Positions 26,084-34,453 of a stretch of DNA of 64,000 bases are shown piece after piece. Both the position numbers and the translations under genes were made by a program. The notes under the pieces are model-generated. The model made no database searches and was not told the origin of the DNA. It saw only the letters and a program-made list of their open reading frames with translations. Source of the stretch: Bacteroidia bacterium (GTDB taxonomy: Bacteria > Bacteroidota > Bacteroidia > Cytophagales > Cyclobacteriaceae); the NCBI GenBank assembly GCA_030426345.1, contig JAUHYU010000003.1:1-64000 (forward strand). The letters are read 5' to 3'. Each line of letters opens with the position of its first letter. Positions within the stretch are counted from its first letter, which is position 1.

Positions 26084-27187
26084 TTAATTAATCAAATTCA
26101 TTACTTCTAGGGCTTTGTACCAATAGTAAAAACCTGATTTATCTGGTTGTTTTTTGAGTCGATTCAAGAAATTCCATTCTTGATTTTCAATATTCCATTC
26201 TTTTATGTCTTGCCCTTTGTAATATTCGATTGGTGATGATTTTTTATGCAAAATCTTACTAGATAGGTAAGCTATTCTTGCAGCTGCTGGCACAGCATCA
26301 TCAATCCTAAAATTCCCATTCATAAGAAAACCTGTACCGAAAGCCCTTATGCCTTTTTGTAGTTCAGTGAATTTTTGTTTTTCATCTACTGAGCCTTTTC
26401 CTTTTTTAGCCAAAATGACGCAAGTGTCTATCGTGTCTTGCAGTACTTTTTCTGTAGTTAAGTCTGATTTTTCAGTTTTACGATATTCAATTTCTTGTAT
26501 GGCGAAGGCTTCAAAGCTTTGAGCAACAATCTCCATATTTTCGATTCTTTCAAAGAGTTTACTTAAATCAAATAATTGTTTGCAAATCTCCATTGAGAAT
26601 GGTTGTTGGTCTTTTCCTTTAAAATAAGGAATGCCAACAGTATTTGGAGCAAAAGCTGTAAGCTTATCTCCAGTAATAGCATCAATAGAGGGAACTACAA
26701 TCTTTGTTTCATTTTCCGTTTCAATCCATTTGGTTTCAACAGCTCTTTCAGTTAATTCTGGATATATAGAATCTTCAATTATGACATCTAAAAGAATGGT
26801 TCCAGAATATTTTCCTTTCGTTGCAGAATTAAAGGCAAAAGAATAATGTGCTTTTGGCACACCTTCCTTATAACTGCGGTGTTCATCTAGTTCGAATGAC
26901 TTGAAGTTTGATGAGTCAATAACTTTGTTCAATATTGTTTCTAAGGCTTCTCTATCAGTATTACAGATGATATCAATATCAATGGAAAACCTATTTCCTT
27001 CTTCCAATAGCAGAACTAAACTGGTACCACCTTTAAAGGTGAATTCAAGCCCATTTGCTTTAATACGCTCAAGCAAATGCAATGCATAGATCATTTTTTC
27101 TAGAATAGCTTTGTCTATACGTTTGTGTTTCTTCTGTTTCTTGAAGGAGTCTAGCCACTCATCTGTAAAACAATGTTCTTTTATCAT
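26084..27187 (-). CDS. AbiEii-like nucleotidyltransferase toxin
   Basis: A 367-residue protein of the AbiEii/AbiGii toxin family. Nucleotidyltransferase motif I is FKGGTSLVLL (residues 51-60) and the metal-binding pair is in SIDIDI (D70, D72); a later DKLTAF motif is also characteristic. Known AbiEii-type toxins are bacteriostatic nucleotidyltransferases acting in phage abortive infection, and some modify tRNA acceptor ends. The start overlaps the stop of the upstream gene by 4 bases (ATGA), the usual antitoxin-toxin coupling. The reading frame is intact and the active-site residues are present, so the module may be functional. Confidence 0.9.
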   Translation of the reverse strand: MIKEHCFTDEWLDSFKKQKKHKRIDKAILEKMIYALHLLERIKANGLEFTFKGGTSLVLLLEEGNRFSIDIDIICNTDREALETILNKVIDSSNFKSFELDEHRSYKEGVPKAHYSFAFNSATKGKYSGTILLDVIIEDSIYPELTERAVETKWIETENETKIVVPSIDAITGDKLTAFAPNTVGIPYFKGKDQQPFSMEICKQLFDLSKLFERIENMEIVAQSFEAFAIQEIEYRKTEKSDLTTEKVLQDTIDTCVILAKKGKGSVDEKQKFTELQKGIRAFGTGFLMNGNFRIDDAVPAAARIAYLSSKILHKKSSPIEYYKGQDIKEWNIENQEWNFLNRLKKQPDKSGFYYWYKALEVMNLIN

Positions 27188-27948
27188 TCTATTATATCTT
27201 TTACTAGATGATACATATTGTTGGTCATAAACTGCTTAATGTCTTGTTCTCGGTCTCTGCGTTTGGCGTAACTAAATAATTTGGTGTAATTAAGTGTATA
27301 GTTTTTTAAAGCGTTTTCATACACGTGCATCAATTCTGCACCTTGATAGAAATAGAACAGTTTGTTTTCTGTGAAAAGGTCTACTAATATTTTTTCTAGT
27401 AGGGGAGTATAGAATTTAGTTCTCTTTTCTGTCCTTTTCGAAATAGGCGATCTAGTGATTAGTTTTTTTATAATGACAGGCTTTTGACTCTCAGAGATAT
27501 AAAAGTCAATCGCTTTTTCATCAGGATTAAGATAAAGATCAAATCTAAAGTTGTCCTTTAGTTCATAGTAGAGTGATTCTATAAAATCTTTTTCAATTTC
27601 AATGATGATTAATTTTTTGCCTGATTGATGTTGAGCAAATTCATTTATCCAATCAGTATCCCAAATACAATGTTTTACATCTTCAAAACGCTCAGAAATT
27701 ACTTTGGCGAGTTTTAAAATTTCTCCAGAAATCTCCGGTTTGTACTTGGGTTTGTATGATATAGTGTAATACCCTCTTTGAATAGATTTGATGATGTTTT
27801 TATTCTTCAGGTCATATATTCTCCAACCAAAGGTGCCTTCTTTAAGGTCTGGTTCGAAATACCTAAAAAAGTCAAATAGCTCTTCTCTTGAAAAAGCATC
27901 TCTGTTTTTAAATTCCTCTATGAGTCTATTTTCAATGATTTTCGGCAT
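27184..27948 (-). CDS. AbiEi-like antitoxin, DUF6577-type protein
   Basis: 254 residues, encoded directly before and overlapping the AbiEii-like toxin. The N-terminal ~70 residues read as a winged helix (FSREELFDFFRY, GTFGWRIYDLKNKNIIKSI, GYYTIS), the part that in AbiEi proteins binds the promoter. The rest is a mixed alpha/beta domain without catalytic motifs. I recall a Bacteroidota family of this length (DUF6577) found beside AbiEii proteins; the name is from memory. Type IV AbiE antitoxins repress their own operon, which fits the palindrome and terminator in the 293-base gap upstream. Confidence 0.78.
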   Translation of the reverse strand: MPKIIENRLIEEFKNRDAFSREELFDFFRYFEPDLKEGTFGWRIYDLKNKNIIKSIQRGYYTISYKPKYKPEISGEILKLAKVISERFEDVKHCIWDTDWINEFAQHQSGKKLIIIEIEKDFIESLYYELKDNFRFDLYLNPDEKAIDFYISESQKPVIIKKLITRSPISKRTEKRTKFYTPLLEKILVDLFTENKLFYFYQGAELMHVYENALKNYTLNYTKLFSYAKRRDREQDIKQFMTNNMYHLVKDIIE

Positions 27949-27966
27949 TTCAAATCTAATTTATGC

Positions 27967-27974
27967 CAAAGATA
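27967..27974 (-). promoter_or_regulatory. candidate -7 element (TATCTTTG) of the AbiE-like operon
   Basis: The minus strand reads TATCTTTG, fitting TAnnTTTG, about 19 bases before the antitoxin start, which would give a very short leader. Confidence 0.4.
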
Positions 27975-28000
27975 GTAATAATTGGCGAATATTAGAAATC

Positions 28001-28030
28001 AAAAAAACGCCAGTAAATGAAATCACTGGC
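28001..28030 (-). terminator. intrinsic terminator upstream of the AbiE-like operon
   Basis: On the minus strand a GCCAGT/ACTGGC stem (28009-28014 with 28025-28030) with a 10-base loop is followed by seven T. It either ends the DUF4301 transcript, 211 bases past its stop, or acts as an attenuator in front of abiE. Confidence 0.65.
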
Positions 28031-28160
28031 AAATATTTGAATTATTAATTTGGGTGGCGGTGGGGAAGTGAAAGCTCTTTTGATTTTGTGAGGTACGAGC
28101 AAAATTAAATGTGCTTGAACGTATGGTGACTTTTCTTTTCTGCAATGGCATACAAACGTA

Positions 28161-28188
28161 CGGATATCAGTCATATGTCTGATATCCG
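28161..28188. promoter_or_regulatory. 28-base near-perfect palindrome, possible operator
   Basis: Arms CGGATATCAG (28161-28170) and CTGATATCCG (28179-28188) are perfect. The 8-base centre is itself palindromic except for its outermost pair. It has no T tract, so it is not a terminator. It lies between the DUF4301 gene and the AbiE-like operon, 213 bases before the antitoxin start. Confidence 0.55.
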
Positions 28189-28241
28189 CATTATAATATT
28201 CATATGACAATATATGGATTATCCATGGATTTTGACCCCTT

Positions 28242-29780
28242 TTACTGATGCTGATCTCTCAGCAGGTCATTGACTGTTTTCACAGGATTGAAAGTGCTGA
28301 TGGGCACTTCTACAAATAGCGTGTTCCAGTCAGACATGGCACCATTCCACAAGCCGGGAAGTTCCTGCGCCTTCAGGTCTTTGCCATCTTTTGACTTTTG
28401 GGAGATAAAGCCTGTGCTGTGATCTACAAATTTCGTCAGGTCAAATTTTTGCCCTTTGTAGTCCCTTACTCCACAAACTAAATCTACCGGATTGAAGTGG
28501 GAAGCCGCTTGCGCTATGGATTTTTGATGCTTATTTTCCATGTCTATTTGCGAAGACTCGGCGATCTGCAATGATTGTGTGCCGTCAGCATTATTGGCAA
28601 AGAATGGCCCGCCGCCGGGCTCTCCTTCATTTTTTACCATGCCACAAATGCGCAATGGACGGTTGAATTTTGCTTTTAGAAATTCGATAGCTTCTGCATC
28701 GTCCTTAAACGAAGGAACATTTTTTATATGGAGTTCATTTTTCAAAAAGTGGAGCATTTCAGCAATCTTTTCGCTGTCAACACCTTCGTCCAATTGATTC
28801 AAATAATTAAATAGCAACCCCTGCATTTTCAATAAAATAGCAGCCAGCGTTTTTTTAAATTCGATTGTGCTTGTCTTGAGTTTGTCAGGTACGACGTTGT
28901 CAATGTTCTTTACAAAAATAACATCCGCGTCGATGTCGTTGAGGTTGGCGATAAGCGCGCCATGACCTGCCGGGCGGAAGAGTAGCGAGCCATCTTCATT
29001 TCGGAAAGGCTCATTGTTCAGATCGACAGCGATGGTATCTGTATACGATTTTTGTTCTGAAAAGGAGACTTGAAATTTTACGCCATATTTTGCTTCAAAA
29101 GCGGCGGTATTTTTTGCAATATGTGCGGCAAATCGTTGGCGGTGCTCGGGCGAAACTGTGAAATGGATATTGACCACATTATTGGCTGATTGGGCATAGA
29201 GCGCCCCTTCTGCCAAATGCTCCATGGATGGAGTGCGCTTTTCTGTTGGATAGGAATGGAATTTCAGTAGGCCCTTTGGCGAACTTCCATAGTTAAGCCC
29301 ACCGTCTTCCAAGAGCAACGAAAGTATCGAGGCATGATCGCCATAAGCAAGGCAAGAATCCATGGATTTTCCATGCTTTTGGAGCTCAATTTCCAAGTCT
29401 TCCGCAAAGGCAAAGTCCTTTATGCGGTCAAAAAAAGTAAAGATGGATTGTGCGTCTTTGGACTTGTCCAGTTCAATTTGCTTTTTTTGTTCGTCATCAC
29501 AAATCTCTAAAAAACCAAACAGCAACTTGAACATCCGACTCGCAGCACCAGAAGCCGGGACAAATTTCACAATTTGCTTTTGCTTGCTTTGATCGTCATA
29601 GAAGGACGTGAGCTCTTCAATCTCGTCTTGGTTCAGGGTGAGGATGCCATCTTCCGGAGTAGCAGCTTTTTCTAGTTTCAAAAAAGGAAATCCATTTTTG
29701 AAATTTTCAATCTGTTGCGCTACAGTTTTCAGGTCAGAACCTCTTTCAGATATTTGATTATTGTCTTTTGTGGTAAACAT
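28242..29780 (-). CDS. DUF4301 family protein
   Basis: A 512-residue cytoplasmic protein. KFVPASGAASRMFKLLFGF (residues ~73-91) and the glycine-rich RPAGHGALIANLNDIDADVIFVKNIDNV stretch (~268-295, split by conserved Asp/Asn) are the marks of the Bacteroidota DUF4301 family; both resemble nucleotide-sugar-pyrophosphorylase-like loops. The C-terminal half includes RICGMVKNEGEPGGGPFFA. The function is unknown; a nucleotidyltransferase-like role is only suggested by the motifs. Copies of the dispersed word lie in its coding sequence near 28516 and 29361. It is 3 bases downstream of the secreted glycosidase-like gene, suggesting one transcript. Confidence 0.88.
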   Translation of the reverse strand: MFTTKDNNQISERGSDLKTVAQQIENFKNGFPFLKLEKAATPEDGILTLNQDEIEELTSFYDDQSKQKQIVKFVPASGAASRMFKLLFGFLEICDDEQKKQIELDKSKDAQSIFTFFDRIKDFAFAEDLEIELQKHGKSMDSCLAYGDHASILSLLLEDGGLNYGSSPKGLLKFHSYPTEKRTPSMEHLAEGALYAQSANNVVNIHFTVSPEHRQRFAAHIAKNTAAFEAKYGVKFQVSFSEQKSYTDTIAVDLNNEPFRNEDGSLLFRPAGHGALIANLNDIDADVIFVKNIDNVVPDKLKTSTIEFKKTLAAILLKMQGLLFNYLNQLDEGVDSEKIAEMLHFLKNELHIKNVPSFKDDAEAIEFLKAKFNRPLRICGMVKNEGEPGGGPFFANNADGTQSLQIAESSQIDMENKHQKSIAQAASHFNPVDLVCGVRDYKGQKFDLTKFVDHSTGFISQKSKDGKDLKAQELPGLWNGAMSDWNTLFVEVPISTFNPVKTVNDLLRDQHQ

Positions 29781-29783
29781 ATT

Positions 29784-31184
29784 TTATTCGATTTTGATGA
29801 ATGCCAGCCAGTTTTCACCTGCCGGACTCGTGATGGTTAATCGTTTATTTGATGGATTTATAATGCTTTTTTCGGTCCATGTAGCTTCTAGAATATTGAG
29901 CCATTCTATGGATATTTGAGGCTTTTTTGCGTCAATTTGTAGTTTTACTTCTCCACCTTTCGGGAAATAAATACCGTATTCTTTTCCTTCTATTGCGCGG
30001 CAATATGCTTCATTTTCTTCTCGTCCTGTCAGCAAATCGTTCGCTGGAGATCCATGGAAAAAATCTGCTTTTTTGACATATGATCGCATACTTTGGATCA
30101 CAGCCTGAGTGGTTTCGTTGATCCCTTGTCCTGAAGTGGGTCTGTGAAACCTCGTGCTGGCGGCTCCAAAAAGTACGTTTCTAGTAAAGGATTCTATCGC
30201 ATTTTGGGTGGTTTGATGCGCTCCGCCGTCATTGCCATAGACTTTCACATTGTTGAGCGGGCGCATGGTGTTGTTGGATTTCAAACGGTTTATTTGCTTC
30301 AGGCCATTATCCCAATGGTTGTCGCCTGAGTTGTGGTTGTTTTGCGAAATGTCCACAAAATCATAGATTTCCGGATGGTCTGAAGTTTCCCGATGCGCCA
30401 CGTGATCGAGGTTCCACGGATCCCACATTTCAGTGGTGTAGATTTGTTTGCCGTTTTCTTGCGCCACTTTTTTGATATAAAGCGACCAAAACTTTCCCCA
30501 TTCGGAAGTGACGGAGGTTTCATTGTCCATGCAGTACAGCACATTATTATATTTCAATGAAATAGAAAGTAACTTGTCGATGTATCGTTGTTGGTAGTCT
30601 AACAGGAATAGGTTGCTTTCCTGACTAGGCACTGACCAGAAAAAATTGTTCTCCCGAAATGTTGGGTGTGAATTCACCTCTGTTCTTAAATTAACCCGCT
30701 CTGCCGAGTAGGTCACATTGTTTTTTGGGTTGAATGGATTTACGAGCCAATTCTCGCGATAAAAATCAAAGGTCGCCCATAGTTCGACCTGCACCACGAT
30801 GTCGCGATCAGCACAGGCTTGAAGAAAATTATCAAACCGTTTCCAATAATCATCATTCCATTTTCTGAGATCGTAAAGCCCATCATCATTTTTATGAAAT
30901 GGCCATAGGTTGCTATCATCCCTGCTCGACATGGTATTTCGCACATAGTTTCCACCAACGGATTGTAGCAGATCAAGTTGGCTTTCTACATTTTTTAGTT
31001 GGAATAGATTGTCCTCGACCGATCCTCCAAGCAGCATGATGGGCTTGCCATTTATTTCCCAGTATTGAGGAAGCTCCTTGCTCGGTTGTAGGAAATCAAC
31101 TTTTTGCGTTTGACCGGAAACTGGAGACCAAGCAATGAAAATAGCTAAAACAAAAAATGTTAGGATTGCCTTGGGTTTGCTCAT
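29784..31184 (-). CDS. secreted glycoside-hydrolase-like TIM-barrel protein, unclassified
   Basis: 466 residues with signal peptide (cleavage after SPVSGQ). The first domain, with QYWEINGKPIMLLGGSVEDN and GGNYVRNTMSSRD, matches the opening of DUF4038-like or cellulase-like (alpha/beta)8 barrels. LYCMDNETSVTSEWGKFW contains an Asn-Glu pair placed like the clan GH-A acid/base catalyst. KVYGNDGGAHQ comes later, and a short beta domain (EWLNILEATWTEKS) ends the protein. The substrate is unknown and I cannot assign a GH family number. It has no TonB/SusD partner next to it. Confidence 0.75.
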   Translation of the reverse strand: MSKPKAILTFFVLAIFIAWSPVSGQTQKVDFLQPSKELPQYWEINGKPIMLLGGSVEDNLFQLKNVESQLDLLQSVGGNYVRNTMSSRDDSNLWPFHKNDDGLYDLRKWNDDYWKRFDNFLQACADRDIVVQVELWATFDFYRENWLVNPFNPKNNVTYSAERVNLRTEVNSHPTFRENNFFWSVPSQESNLFLLDYQQRYIDKLLSISLKYNNVLYCMDNETSVTSEWGKFWSLYIKKVAQENGKQIYTTEMWDPWNLDHVAHRETSDHPEIYDFVDISQNNHNSGDNHWDNGLKQINRLKSNNTMRPLNNVKVYGNDGGAHQTTQNAIESFTRNVLFGAASTRFHRPTSGQGINETTQAVIQSMRSYVKKADFFHGSPANDLLTGREENEAYCRAIEGKEYGIYFPKGGEVKLQIDAKKPQISIEWLNILEATWTEKSIINPSNKRLTITSPAGENWLAFIKIE

Positions 31185-31224
31185 TTGCGGCGCACGATGG
31201 TATAGGTTATAAAACTTTTACAAG

Positions 31225-32082
31225 TTATACTTTTTCTATTCCCATCAAAACCCTTCGGATTTCATTTGCTTTTTCCATCAACATGTAGCTTTCATCTTCG
31301 GCTCCTTCATCAATTATTTTTTTGAATTTATTTAATTGAAAAATATAAGCTTCTAAAGCTTTAGAGATATTTGTGGCATTTTGTGTGAAGATTGGCGACC
31401 ACATATCCGGCGAGCTTTTGGCCAACCTGACAGTTGAAGAAAAACCCGATCCAGCCATGGTAAAAATGCTCTTTTCATCACGTTCTTTTTCCAAAACAGT
31501 GAGGCCAAGCGCGAAGGAACTGATATGGCTCAGGTGCGATACGTAGGCGATGTGGAGGTCGTGCTCATCACTTTTCATATAGTTGATGTGCGTTTCTAAT
31601 TTTTTGAAAATAGCTATCATCCGATCCAGCAAGACTTTATTGCTTTTTTCCTTGTCGCAGATGATCATCTGCTTGTGCTTGAGCAAAGCGGCAAATGCAG
31701 CTTCTGGACCGGAATTTTCTGTACCGGCTATCGGGTGACAAGAAATATACTGATCTCTTTTGGGGTGGTTTGCTACTTCTTTGCTAAAGGATTCTTTAGT
31801 TGAGCCAAGGTCGATTAGTATGGATTCTTTTGGTAAAAGATCCAATGCTTCCTTCAACTGCCGTTTGATGACATTGACTGGGGTAGCGAGTACCACCAAA
31901 TCTGCAGACTGAACGGCTTGGGTAAAATGCATGCTTTGGTTGATGATGCCAAGCTTTTTCGCCATCAGCGAATTTTGTTCATTGGTATCTACCCCTATAT
32001 AATAATGTCCATCTTCCACGGTTTTTAGCCCCATGGCAAAAGAACCGCCCAAAAGGCCCACACCTACAATAGCAACGTTCAT
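31225..32082 (-). CDS. tyrA: prephenate dehydrogenase
   Basis: A 285-residue enzyme of tyrosine synthesis that converts prephenate to 4-hydroxyphenylpyruvate with NAD(P)+. The Rossmann start is VGVGLLGGSFAMGLK. LIDLGSTKESF, SCHPIAGTENSGPEAA and the helical C-terminal domain with HDLHIAYVSHLSHISSFAL follow in family order. It has no fused chorismate mutase or ACT domain, so feedback regulation is not built in. The ATG overlaps the stop of the aminotransferase gene by 4 bases, an operon typical of Bacteroidota aromatic amino acid synthesis. Confidence 0.93.
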   Translation of the reverse strand: MNVAIVGVGLLGGSFAMGLKTVEDGHYYIGVDTNEQNSLMAKKLGIINQSMHFTQAVQSADLVVLATPVNVIKRQLKEALDLLPKESILIDLGSTKESFSKEVANHPKRDQYISCHPIAGTENSGPEAAFAALLKHKQMIICDKEKSNKVLLDRMIAIFKKLETHINYMKSDEHDLHIAYVSHLSHISSFALGLTVLEKERDEKSIFTMAGSGFSSTVRLAKSSPDMWSPIFTQNATNISKALEAYIFQLNKFKKIIDEGAEDESYMLMEKANEIRRVLMGIEKV

Positions 32083-33254
32083 ATCTCTGTTATGTCAATT
32101 GATTCGAGTCTTTGCAATACTTTTTGGAGCAATTGCTGCTTTAGGCAAAGTGAAATGCGGATGTATTTTTCTCCTTTTTCTCCATAGATAAAACCGGGAG
32201 TTACAAAGATATTTTTTTTGTATAATAGATAATCAGCGAGTTTTTCCGAAGAACCAATGGCATCATCTACCTTTGCCCACAAAAACATGCCTGTTTGGCG
32301 TTTGTCATAAGTGCATGACAGCCGATCCAAAATCTGATATGCCAGTTCGCGTCGTTCTCGGTATTCGTCGTTTCTCGCTATGTGCCATGATTCTGGGTTT
32401 TGCAAGGCGGCTGCCGCAGCCAGTTGCATTGGTTTGAACATGCCTGAATCCACATTGCTCTTTATTTTGACAATGGCATCGATGTACGATTTGTCACCCG
32501 CCACCCAGCCGATGCGCCATCCGGCCATGTTGTGCGACTTGCTCATGGAGTTAAGCTCCAAAGCCACCTCTTTTGCTCCCGGCACAGAAAGCAAACTCAA
32601 TGGTGCCCCTTCGTTCAAAACCAAACTGTAAGGATTGTCATGGCAAATGAGGATGCTATTTTTCTTTGCAAAGGAAATCATGGATTCAAAGGCCTTTTTA
32701 TTGGCCGGAGCACCCGTAGGCATGTTAGGGTAGTTGATCCACATGATTTTTGCCTTGCTCAAATCTGATTGTTGCAAGGTCTGCAAATCAGGAATCCAAT
32801 TTTCATTTTCGAGCATGGGGTATTTAACGGCTTTAGCGCCGACCATTTCTGCGACAGCACTGTATGCCGGGTATCCCAATTCCGGTACCAGCACTTCATC
32901 ACCGGGGTTAAGAAAGGCTAAGGAAATATGCGTAATTCCTTCTTTTGAGCCGATTAGTGGCAAAATTTCACTTTCAGCATCAAGCGAAACATTGTATGTT
33001 TTCAAAGTCCAATCGCGAATTGCTTGGCGTAATTCTGGGATGCTGCGGTACGATTGATAGCCATGGTTTTCATGGATATTTGACTGTTTATTTAGTTCGT
33101 CAATAGTAGCTTGTGAAGGAGGCATGTCAGGGTTGCCAATGGCGATGCTGATAATATCATTTCCACGGGCCATCAATTCCCGAACTTCCTGAAGCTTGGT
33201 GGAAAAATAGTATTCCTTGGTGATTTTCAGCCGATCAGCCGTTTCTATAATCAT
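32079..33254 (-). CDS. PLP-dependent class I/II aminotransferase, probably aromatic
   Basis: 391 residues. Visible features are AIGNPDMPPSQATIDEL near the N-terminus, WINYPNMPTGA, and the PLP-lysine loop SMSKSHNMAGWRIGW with the Schiff-base Lys. Near the C-terminus IRISLC contains the substrate-carboxylate Arg. The group includes LL-diaminopimelate-type and aromatic/aspartate aminotransferases. Translational coupling to tyrA argues for transamination of phenylpyruvate, 4-hydroxyphenylpyruvate or prephenate; that is inference from context. Confidence 0.92.
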   Translation of the reverse strand: MIIETADRLKITKEYYFSTKLQEVRELMARGNDIISIAIGNPDMPPSQATIDELNKQSNIHENHGYQSYRSIPELRQAIRDWTLKTYNVSLDAESEILPLIGSKEGITHISLAFLNPGDEVLVPELGYPAYSAVAEMVGAKAVKYPMLENENWIPDLQTLQQSDLSKAKIMWINYPNMPTGAPANKKAFESMISFAKKNSILICHDNPYSLVLNEGAPLSLLSVPGAKEVALELNSMSKSHNMAGWRIGWVAGDKSYIDAIVKIKSNVDSGMFKPMQLAAAAALQNPESWHIARNDEYRERRELAYQILDRLSCTYDKRQTGMFLWAKVDDAIGSSEKLADYLLYKKNIFVTPGFIYGEKGEKYIRISLCLKQQLLQKVLQRLESIDITEI

Positions 33255-33420
33255 TTAAAACATGCTAAAATTGAAACGGCGAATTTACTTACACTTCATT
33301 GCATAATAAACTCTTTGGGAATTAATTTTGAAAATATCCCAATGGATTCTGGAGCTTTTTAGAATCTCAGCATCTAATGTGGCTAATATACAATGTTTTG
33401 ATAGGGGAGAAAAGGGCATA

Positions 33421-33449
33421 AAAAAAGGGCGAGTTTGGCGACTCGCCCT
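33421..33449 (-). terminator. intrinsic terminator of the secreted-protein gene at 33496
   Basis: A 9-bp GC-rich stem (AGGGCGAGT 33426-33434 with ACTCGCCCT 33441-33449) and a 6-base loop, followed on the minus strand by six T (33421-33426). Confidence 0.85.
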
Positions 33450-33495
33450 AATTCATCTAACCCAAAATTATGAAAAAACTACTAGACAATACTCT

Positions 33496-34062
33496 TTAAA
33501 ATTTTACGGATGCCAACACCTTTTTGACTGCGACAACTTCGATCACAATGTCATCTGTATTTACATCTTCAAAGCTATACTCCTTTGAAAAACTTGATCC
33601 TTCATCAATATATTCATTCGAAGCCAATACTTTGCTGCCCTCATAAATATTGAGGTAAATAGGATCTGCGTACATTCCATTTACGATAACCTTTGCATCC
33701 CCTCCGTCAACCTTATTTATCGATGCAGTCATACTTCCGTCATAGGTTCTCTTGATTTTGGTGGTATAAACACCTTCTCCGTCTGTAACCTTGAATGAAA
33801 AATTGCCTTCTCCCAGATTTTGGAAACTAAACTGCTTTCTAAAGGATTTATTCTCATTGAACTTCTCAGAACACAGCACATTACCCTTACTGTCGAGTAC
33901 TTCTGCTTTTAGTTTACACTCTCCCTGATTCAAATAAGTCAGACTAAAAATATCATTGGTCAGAGGAGTAAACCTTACTTCCTTTGTTTGTGCTGTTACC
34001 GCTGTGGCCATTCCTACAACTATTGCAAGCACGGCCATTGTTTTGGTTGTAAATCGTTTCAT
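33496..34062 (-). CDS. secreted protein of unknown function with repeated beta domains
   Basis: 188 residues from the ATG at 34062, chosen because MKRFTTKTMAVLAIVVGMATAVTAQ is a clear signal peptide. The mature part has two similar segments, LDSKGNVLCSEKFNENKSFRKQFSF and a later copy around IYEGSKVLASNEYIDEGSSFSKEYSF, suggesting a duplicated beta-sandwich of the kind seen in periplasmic adhesive or structural domains. No catalytic residues stand out. It has its own TAnnTTTG promoter element and a strong terminator, so it is a single-gene transcript and possibly abundant. Confidence 0.8.
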   Translation of the reverse strand: MKRFTTKTMAVLAIVVGMATAVTAQTKEVRFTPLTNDIFSLTYLNQGECKLKAEVLDSKGNVLCSEKFNENKSFRKQFSFQNLGEGNFSFKVTDGEGVYTTKIKRTYDGSMTASINKVDGGDAKVIVNGMYADPIYLNIYEGSKVLASNEYIDEGSSFSKEYSFEDVNTDDIVIEVVAVKKVLASVKF

Positions 34063-34101
34063 AGTTGAAAATTTTAGTTTGTTTATGATCAACCTTCGAT
34101 G

Positions 34102-34109
34102 CAAATATA
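34102..34109 (-). promoter_or_regulatory. candidate -7 element (TATATTTG) of the secreted-protein gene
   Basis: The minus strand reads TATATTTG, 40 bases before the start at 34062. An 11-bp perfect inverted repeat (34128-34138 with 34149-34159, ATCATAATATT) lies just upstream, where a regulator could bind. The remainder of the 391-base gap 34063-34453 is very AT-rich and otherwise featureless. Confidence 0.45.
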
Positions 34110-34453
34110 AGAGCTTAAATTATTAATATCATAATATTATTAGAATAAAATATTATGATTCGCAATAAATATTAATAAATATTGCGACTTTAATAAAAAC
34201 ATGAAGCTTTGTTTAAAAGGAATAAGAAATTGATTTTTTTTCAGGCGAAAATTGAAAATGTGTTAAGAAAAAAAATATTTATTTTTTCAAATAAAATTTA
34301 GAGAACTTAGATTTTGGCAGCCGGGAAGTCTAAAAAATCAAAAAAAATCGTGTCTTTCACTTCTCGGAGTATTCGGGTTATTGATGATTACATCCTTTCA
34401 AATAGGGGATAAAGTATTATATTTCCATGAAAGCGATAATGAGATTGAAGCTT

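Noticed and set aside
28060-28075. G-rich GGGTGGCGGTGGGG stretch as a G-quadruplex control element
   Set aside because: The G runs are too short and uneven for a convincing four-tract motif.
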